Assembly (NCBI GenBank): GCA_012838895.1
Contig: DUOJ01000060.1
Location: 1-46,058 of the forward strand
Reading direction: 5' to 3'
Origin: Spirochaetales bacterium
Lineage (GTDB): Bacteria > Spirochaetota > Spirochaetia > Sphaerochaetales > Sphaerochaetaceae
Length of the DNA stretch: 46,058 nucleotides
A model generated the notes under the pieces. The model was not told where the DNA came from. It searched no databases and was given only the letters and a program-made list of their open reading frames with translations. Below are positions 40,917 to 46,058 of this stretch, one piece after another. The position numbers and the translations under genes were made by a program. Numbering within the stretch: position 1 is the first letter of the stretch; each line of letters starts with the position of its first letter.

Positions 40917-41858
40917 ATGCAGACGTACACTGGGGTTGTTACACGGGGAATTAATAACATCTATTCAGTCATCCCTTTCGATGAGTTAAAGCTACTTTCA
41001 GCTGAACGCCTCTTTGAGTGTAGGATTAAAGGGAAAGTGCTCCAAGGGGTTGATGATACCTATAATCCACTCGCTGTTGGCGACAAAGTTGAATTTACTG
41101 TTCACCACAAGGGAGAGGGGTTAATTACTAGTCGCTTAGAGAGAATTAACTCCTTTGAGAGGTGGAATGCGAAGCGGGAGATGAACCAAACTTTGGTGGC
41201 CAATATGGACCAAATATTAATTATCACAAGCAGTGACGATCCCCCCTTTAGACCCAGGTTTCTAGATAGGGCGATTGTGTGTGCTGCCAACACTCCTCTC
41301 CTTTTAGTTCTCAACAAGTGTGACCTTCCTATGCGAGAAGATATGATTGAACGCTTTGAACACTACAAAGCTTTAGGTTACCAAACCTTCGCGATGTCGG
41401 CCTTTGATGAGGAGGGGATAGTTGCCCTTAGAGAGCACCTTAAAGGGAAGGTGAGTGCCTTCATAGGGCAGTCAGGGGTGGGTAAGTCAACGATAGTCAA
41501 TGCCCTGTTGGGGGGAGAAGAGGTGCAAAAGGTGGGCCAAATTTCCCATAAGTATCAAAGGGGACGCCACACTACCAACCACGCTGTTATGTTTAATTTG
41601 GACGATTCAATCATTGTTGATACCCCTGGTATGCGAGAGATTTTAGTTCCCCACAACGACCCGGTTCTTTTAGGTCATTCCTTTCCTGAATTTAGAGAAC
41701 CGTCACAGAAGTGCAGTTTTCAACCGTGTTTGCACTACCATGAGCCCGATTGCCACGTTAAAATTGCCCTAGAGAAGGGGGAAATTCATAGCGATCGTTA
41801 CGAGAGTTATTTGAGGATGTTAGATTCAATTACACAGAGGCCAAAAGAGTGGGAGTAG
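40917..41858 (+). CDS. rsgA: Ribosome small-subunit-dependent GTPase A
   Basis: 30S-maturation checkpoint GTPase. 313 residues: N-terminal OB fold (about 1-85, TGVVTRGINNIYSVI...), then a circularly permuted GTPase with G4 LNKCDL (about 131) before G1 GQSGVGKSTIVNALLG (about 183) and G3 VDTPGMRE (about 238). C-terminal zinc motif C-x4-C-x-H-x5-C (CSFQPCLHYHEPDC). The only GGGG stretch upstream is 1 base from the ATG, too close for a normal ribosome binding site. Its 3' end overlaps mutS2 by 10 bp. Confidence 0.95.
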   Translation: MQTYTGVVTRGINNIYSVIPFDELKLLSAERLFECRIKGKVLQGVDDTYNPLAVGDKVEFTVHHKGEGLITSRLERINSFERWNAKREMNQTLVANMDQILIITSSDDPPFRPRFLDRAIVCAANTPLLLVLNKCDLPMREDMIERFEHYKALGYQTFAMSAFDEEGIVALREHLKGKVSAFIGQSGVGKSTIVNALLGGEEVQKVGQISHKYQRGRHTTNHAVMFNLDDSIIVDTPGMREILVPHNDPVLLGHSFPEFREPSQKCSFQPCLHYHEPDCHVKIALEKGEIHSDRYESYLRMLDSITQRPKEWE

Positions 41859-44197
41859 TAGTACCAAACAGAAGTCTGAGTGACTTAGAATACAATACCA
41901 TTTTAGAAGAGGTATCAACTTACTGTCTCAGTGAAGAGGGGCGCGAGGAGTTGGTCAAACAAGGCTTCAGTGCTGATAAAACTCTAATAGAGGAGCGCCA
42001 GCGGATTATCGACCAGTTCCTCTTTGTAGCGAGCCGTATAGCGAATCGTCCCCACGCTTTCCCCCCTATCGAAGAAATTTGTGACACCCTCAATCTTAAA
42101 GAGAAGAGCTTAGATGGCATTGAGCTCTACACCTTAGCCCTCTACCTAAAAGCGGGGGAGGCCTTTATAACCTATTGTCACAGCCACTCTTCTGAGGAGG
42201 AAAAGGACCCCCTATACCACCTTTTTAAGCCATTAGACCAAGTTTTGAGAAACCTCTTAAAAGAGATAGAGTCAACTCTGGAAGGTGACGGGAGTGTTAA
42301 AGCTAGCCATCCAGCTATCGCCCACTTGATGAAACAAGTTGACCTGCGTCGAAGTGAGAGAAGCAGTTATAGCAACGACTTCTTACGGCGTCACGCGGGG
42401 GAGGCCGCAGCCCAACTCCCAGTCTATCGCGATGGGCGAGTTGTCCTCCCCATTCGAAGTGACCAGAGTTCACAAGTTAAGGGGGTTATCCACTCCAGCA
42501 GTGCTTCAGGGGCAACCCTTTTTATAGAGAGCTATCGCCTAGTAGAGCTCAACAACCAAGTGATCCTTGCCCAACAAGCGATTGCCATAGAGACAGCCCG
42601 TATTTTGAGAGAGTTAACAGCTAAAGGACGCTTAGCCCTCGATGCAATCTACACCTTAAGGCGCGAGGTCGCCTATGGAGACTCCCTCTATGCCCGCTCT
42701 CTATGGGTGGAGAGGCACGGGTGTGTTAAACCCCTAATAACCCCAGAGGGGGACTTAATACTACGCGAGGCGCGTCACCCCCTATTGGGAGTGAGGGCCG
42801 TTCCCATCTCTTTAGAGGCCGACTCTGCCATTAAAGCGGTTGTTATTAGTGGCCCTAATGCTGGAGGAAAGACCGTTACCATTAAGACTGTAGCCCTCTT
42901 TGTCCTCCTCCATCAAAGCTTCTACTACATCCCTGCTAAAGAGGGGAGTGCGCTTCCCCTCTATAAGAGCCTCTATACCGATATAGGGGATGAGCAATCG
43001 ATTAGTGAGTCGCTTTCAACCTTTAGTGGCCACATGCGCAATATTAGCTCTATTTTGAGGAGTATTGATAACAACTCCCTCATCCTCCTCGATGAGCTCG
43101 GTAGTGGCACCGACCCCCTCGAAGGGGCTGCCTTAGGGAGGGCTATCTTAGAGTACTGCGTTGAGAAGGGGGGGCTCACCTTTGTCAGCTCCCACCACAA
43201 CCTCTTAAAACAGTACGCCTATGGTGATAACCGCCTCCTTAATATGGCAATGGAGGCCGACGCCAAGAGCCACCAACCCACCTTTAGGGTGATTAAAGGG
43301 GTTCCTGGCGAGTCGTATGCCCTCGAGACCGCTAAGAGGATGGAGATTCCCCCTCCGGTCTTAGATAAAGCCTCCTCTTATATTGGGGCCGAAGCGGCTG
43401 AAATCTCCTCAATTATCAAGGGGCTTCGCCAAAAGGAACAAGAGTTCATTATTCGTGATAAAGAGATCAAAGAGAGAGAGAAAACTATCGCTGAGAAACA
43501 ACGTGAAGTGGAGTTGAAAGAGCTCTCATTAGACCAGAGAGAACATCTAATACGAAAGGGACAACTGGGGGATTTAACCCATTTCATTGCTGAAAAGCGC
43601 TCTGAATTGGAGAATTTAGTGGCACGGCTGAGAGAGGGAGAAATTACCCGTGATAAAACAAGAGAGGTTAAGAGTTATCTTAACTCTCTCGATCTAAAAC
43701 ACGAGGAGGCCTTGAAACGGGCTAATACCCTTAAGGTCAAAGAGAAGCGGCAACCTTCTAAGCTCCCTTTGGGGGTTGGCTCTAGCGTCCTTGTCAAGAA
43801 GTCTAAAAGAGAGGGGCGCATTGTACGCCAAGAGAAAGATGGGAAGTGGGTTGTCGCAGTCGGTGCGATGAAGTTTACCCTCTCTGAGGGTGAGATTGAG
43901 GCGGTTCAAGAGCGTGAAAAGAAGCCAATGGTCTCCTATGAGACGAGTTCTGTTAGACCGATGACTCAAATTGATGTGCGTGGTCTCACCCTAGATGAGG
44001 CGCTCGATAGGGTCAACCTCCAACTAGAAGGCGCTTTAGTGCACGACCTAAAGAGCTTCTCGATTATCCACGGGCTGGGGGATGGAATCCTCTCTAACGG
44101 AATTCAAACCTACTTGCGAAGTCTCGCCTATGTCTCTAAGTTCTACTTTGCCCTCCCAGAAGATGGGGGACACGGAAAAACCTACGTTGAGCTCTAA
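41849..44197 (+). CDS. mutS2: MutS2 (ribosome-rescue/recombination ATPase)
   Basis: 782 residues. Lacks the mismatch-recognition domains of MutS; has core/clamp (1-310), ATPase with VISGPNAGGKTVTIKT (about 330-345), LILLDELGSGTDPLEGAALG (about 412), SSHHNLLKQYA, a long coiled-coil (about 510-630), a KOW-like segment around 650-690, and a C-terminal Smr endonuclease domain (about 705-782: IDVRGLTLDEALDRVN, then IIHGLGDGILSNGI). MutS2 proteins act on collided ribosomes and on recombination intermediates. GTG start inside the end of rsgA, which is also ribosome-related. Confidence 0.95.
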   Translation: MGVVVPNRSLSDLEYNTILEEVSTYCLSEEGREELVKQGFSADKTLIEERQRIIDQFLFVASRIANRPHAFPPIEEICDTLNLKEKSLDGIELYTLALYLKAGEAFITYCHSHSSEEEKDPLYHLFKPLDQVLRNLLKEIESTLEGDGSVKASHPAIAHLMKQVDLRRSERSSYSNDFLRRHAGEAAAQLPVYRDGRVVLPIRSDQSSQVKGVIHSSSASGATLFIESYRLVELNNQVILAQQAIAIETARILRELTAKGRLALDAIYTLRREVAYGDSLYARSLWVERHGCVKPLITPEGDLILREARHPLLGVRAVPISLEADSAIKAVVISGPNAGGKTVTIKTVALFVLLHQSFYYIPAKEGSALPLYKSLYTDIGDEQSISESLSTFSGHMRNISSILRSIDNNSLILLDELGSGTDPLEGAALGRAILEYCVEKGGLTFVSSHHNLLKQYAYGDNRLLNMAMEADAKSHQPTFRVIKGVPGESYALETAKRMEIPPPVLDKASSYIGAEAAEISSIIKGLRQKEQEFIIRDKEIKEREKTIAEKQREVELKELSLDQREHLIRKGQLGDLTHFIAEKRSELENLVARLREGEITRDKTREVKSYLNSLDLKHEEALKRANTLKVKEKRQPSKLPLGVGSSVLVKKSKREGRIVRQEKDGKWVVAVGAMKFTLSEGEIEAVQEREKKPMVSYETSSVRPMTQIDVRGLTLDEALDRVNLQLEGALVHDLKSFSIIHGLGDGILSNGIQTYLRSLAYVSKFYFALPEDGGHGKTYVEL

Positions 44198-44201
44198 AAG
44201 T

Positions 44202-44230
44202 TTGACAACCTCCCTCCCTAGTGGTACCTT
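44202..44230 (+). promoter_or_regulatory. Promoter of the uridine phosphorylase gene
   Basis: TTGACA (44202-44207), 17-base spacer, TACCTT (44225-44230) with TG one base upstream (extended -10). Gives a leader of about 14 bases carrying AGAGGGGG. It starts 4 bases after the mutS2 stop. Confidence 0.6.
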
Positions 44231-44250
44231 TTTTTCAAGAGGGGGAAGCT

Positions 44251-45027
44251 ATGAGCGTCTATATGGATGATAAAAGCCTGCAGTACCATCTTCACACCCG
44301 TCGTGGTGATGTTGGTCGTTATGTAATTTTGCCCGGCGATCCCAAACGGTGTAAGAAGATTGCCGCCTACCTGGATGACCCCATACTAATTGCCGATAGC
44401 CGTGAATTTGTCACCTATACTGGTTATCTTAACGACCAGATGGTGAGTGTCACCTCAACCGGAATTGGAGGCCCTTCAGCTGCTATTGCCATGGAGGAGC
44501 TCTTCCAGTGTGGCGCTGACACTTTTATAAGGATGGGAACCTGTGGTGGAATGGCACTAGAGGTCCTTGGCGGCGATATTGTAATTGCCACCGGGGCGGT
44601 GCGCCAAGAGGGGACGAGTCACGAATATGCCCCTCCTGAGTTTCCCGCAGTGGCTAATATTGAGGTTGTTAACGCCCTAGCAAAAGCGGCTGAGGATCTG
44701 GAGCGCTCCTACCATGTGGGGGTGGTGCAGTGTAAAGATTCATTCTATGGACAACACTCCCCTGAAACTAAGCCCGTCTCTAACATGCTAGAGGCCAAAT
44801 GGGAGGCCTATAAGCGCTTAGGGGTTTTAGCAAGCGAGATGGAATCAGCGGCCCTCTTTGTGGTAGCGAGTTACCTTGGAGTGCGCTGTGGCTCAGAATT
44901 TGTGGTGGTGGGGAACCAAGAGCGGGAGAGGTTAGGATTAGATAACCCTATAGTGCACGAAACAGAGGCGGCAATCGAAGTCGCCATCCAAGGGGTACGC
45001 AACCTGATTGCCGCCGATATGGCCTAA
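44251..45027 (+). CDS. udp: Uridine phosphorylase
   Basis: Phosphorolysis of uridine to uracil and ribose 1-phosphate in pyrimidine salvage. 258 residues from the ATG at 44251 (AGAGGGGG 5 bases upstream); a GTG ten codons earlier has no ribosome binding site. Family motifs: [14 protein letters not shown] (phosphate site, about 22), [16 protein letters not shown] (about 70-85), [30 protein letters not shown] (in part), [11 protein letters not shown] (about 167), and [16 protein letters not shown] with the ribose-binding Glu. Nucleoside phosphorylase-I fold. Ends one base before the convergent flavodiiron gene. Confidence 0.93.
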   Translation: MSVYMDDKSLQYHLHTRRGDVGRYVILPGDPKRCKKIAAYLDDPILIADSREFVTYTGYLNDQMVSVTSTGIGGPSAAIAMEELFQCGADTFIRMGTCGGMALEVLGGDIVIATGAVRQEGTSHEYAPPEFPAVANIEVVNALAKAAEDLERSYHVGVVQCKDSFYGQHSPETKPVSNMLEAKWEAYKRLGVLASEMESAALFVVASYLGVRCGSEFVVVGNQERERLGLDNPIVHETEAAIEVAIQGVRNLIAADMA

Positions 45028-46056
45028 TTAAGCTTTAGCGAGTCGTTTCCCAAATTCTCGAGCGGCCTCAAGGTCACTCAAATTGGGGTTCCAAAGCTGT
45101 TTTAATGGAACATCGACAACTTCAAGTCCCGCTTTTGTGAGAGCCTCGCCAATCTTGGCAGGGGCTTCTCCTGTCCAGCCGTAACAACCAAAAGAGGCCC
45201 CTTTCTTCTTCTTCATTTTGAGCATCTTAAGGAAGTGGATGAAGCTGGCGACACTGTCGAGCATGTCATTGCCTACTGTTGGGGAGCCAACAATCAACAT
45301 CTTTGACTTAAAGACCTCACTCATGATGTCGTTTTTATCGGTCTTAGAGATGCTGAAGACTTTGATGGCAACCTCGGGGTCAGCTTCGTGAATGCCGGCT
45401 GCAATGGCATCAGCCAAGGTGCGCGTCCCATCCCACATCGTATCGTAGGCGATAGTGATTTGGTTCTCTTGGTAGTCGTCACACCAGGCAGCATACTTTT
45501 CAACAATCTGGAGGGGGTTATCACGCCAGATGACTCCGTGACTCGGGGCAATAATGTCAAAGGTGAGGTTTAATGATAACACTTCGGCCAGTTTTCTCTT
45601 CAAGATGGCGCTAAAGGGGGTCAAGATATTGGCGTAGTACTTTAGGGCCTCTTCAAAGAGCTGACACTGGTCGGCGGCGTCGTTAAACATCGTGTTACTG
45701 GCATAGTGTTGCCCAAAAGCGTCGTTACTGAAGAGGATATTATCCCCGGTTAGGTAGACAGCCATGCTGTCGGGCCAGTGGAGCATCGTCATCTCAACAA
45801 AGATAAGTTGTTTACCGTTACCGATATCGATGGAATCACCGGTTTTAACCACTCTGAAGTCCCAATCTTTGTGGTATTGTCCCTTAAGAGAGTCGACCCC
45901 CTTAGCGGTACAATAGATTGGTGTATTGGGGATCTTCTCCATCAAAGCGGGGAGGGCACCACTGTGGTCCACCTCACCGTGGTTGGCAATGATGAAATCG
46001 ATCTTTTTTAAATCGATTTCACTTTCAAGATTTTTTACAAACTTATCGGCAAAGGG
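45028..46056 (-). CDS. Flavodiiron protein (A-type flavoprotein), 5' end cut by window edge
   Basis: Reduces O2 to water and/or NO to N2O using a diiron site and FMN; found in anaerobes as a detoxifier. The frame is open to the right edge, so the apparent GTG start at 45972 is internal. Upstream residues FIIANHGEVDHSG carry the H-x-E-x-D-H iron ligands. Further visible: metallo-beta-lactamase fold with WPDSMAVYLTGDNILFSND (Asp ligand), IIAPSHGVIW (His ligand), then a flavodoxin domain from about 150 residues before the end (ITIAYDTMWDGTRTLADAI, LIVGSPTVGNDM, GASFGCYGWTGEAP). The C-terminus is complete. About 342 of ~400 residues are present. Confidence 0.93.
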   Translation of the reverse strand, partial: PFADKFVKNLESEIDLKKIDFIIANHGEVDHSGALPALMEKIPNTPIYCTAKGVDSLKGQYHKDWDFRVVKTGDSIDIGNGKQLIFVEMTMLHWPDSMAVYLTGDNILFSNDAFGQHYASNTMFNDAADQCQLFEEALKYYANILTPFSAILKRKLAEVLSLNLTFDIIAPSHGVIWRDNPLQIVEKYAAWCDDYQENQITIAYDTMWDGTRTLADAIAAGIHEADPEVAIKVFSISKTDKNDIMSEVFKSKMLIVGSPTVGNDMLDSVASFIHFLKMLKMKKKKGASFGCYGWTGEAPAKIGEALTKAGLEVVDVPLKQLWNPNLSDLEAAREFGKRLAKA

Positions 46057-46058
46057 GA

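Noticed and set aside
45970-45972. GTG at 45972 as the start of the flavodiiron protein
   Set aside because: The iron ligands H-x-E of the HxExDH motif lie just upstream in the same open frame, so the gene continues past the window edge.
1-46058. CRISPR array, transposase, integrase, prophage or toxin-antitoxin genes
   Set aside because: No regular repeat-spacer pattern or mobile-element protein motif seen on either strand.

Overview
The window is a compact bacterial chromosome segment with no mobile element or CRISPR array. Gene content and order point to an anaerobic or microaerophilic member of the Spirochaetota. The evidence is: rpsF-ssb-rpsR-rplI-dnaB in one operon; rpsB-tsf-frr-uppS-cdsA-dxr-rseP with pyrH missing, as I recall from Treponema; an XPB-type helicase; a recycling-type EF-G2; and a flavodiiron protein. 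The family-level assignment is an inference. Nearly every gene has a core housekeeping function. Gene ends are packed tightly, with many 1-40 bp overlaps and several convergent pairs separated by almost nothing.

Layout. (1) 1-1376: the 3' part of a LacI-type regulator whose start lies off the left edge. It is followed by a good promoter and ribosome binding site that now lead only into a 21-residue signal-peptide-like ORF and a C-terminal scrap of a uroporphyrinogen-decarboxylase-family gene; this looks like a deletion scar. (2) 1377-5452 (+): rpsF, ssb, rpsR, a DUF2232/YybS-like membrane protein, rplI, dnaB. The rpsF leader can fold so that its ribosome binding site is sequestered beside a CCG, as in S6:S18 autoregulatory leaders. 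(3) 5441-14464 (-): ABC-F ATPase, maf, rpsB, tsf, frr, uppS, cdsA, dxr, rseP, covering translation, isoprenoid/lipid-carrier synthesis and envelope proteolysis. (4) 14488-21757: a fused aroD-aroE on the + strand faces a - strand run of a small membrane protein, aroK, aroC, the XPB helicase and a large partner protein. (5) 21813-26275: dgt and nrdR (dNTP control) converge; then a translationally coupled trio (ACT-domain protein, THEP1-like NTPase, YhhQ queuosine-precursor transporter) and an inositol-monophosphatase-family enzyme. (6) 26312-34464: mfd and trmB on +, then two different EF-G paralogues on -. (7) 34518-38190: a Zn/Cd-type P1B ATPase with an ArsR/SmtB-like operator, a double class-II aldolase-domain protein and tRNA-Val(TAC). 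(8) 38199-46058: a lipoprotein, yggS, a small membrane protein, an RluD-family pseudouridine synthase, rsgA, mutS2, uridine phosphorylase and a flavodiiron protein running off the right edge.

Several starts were placed by Shine-Dalgarno position and stop/start coupling rather than at the longest ORF (rseP, dxr, cdsA, aroDE, XPB and its partner, yhhQ, the IMPase, trmB, the lipoprotein, yggS, udp). Recurrent promoters of the form TTGACA-N17/18-TAnnnT are visible, several with an extended -10 TG. The most interesting points are the rpsF leader, the XPB plus partner pair, the THEP1-YhhQ coupling, the adjacent EF-G paralogues (one lacking the catalytic His), the orphan metal-responsive operator and the deletion scar at the left end.
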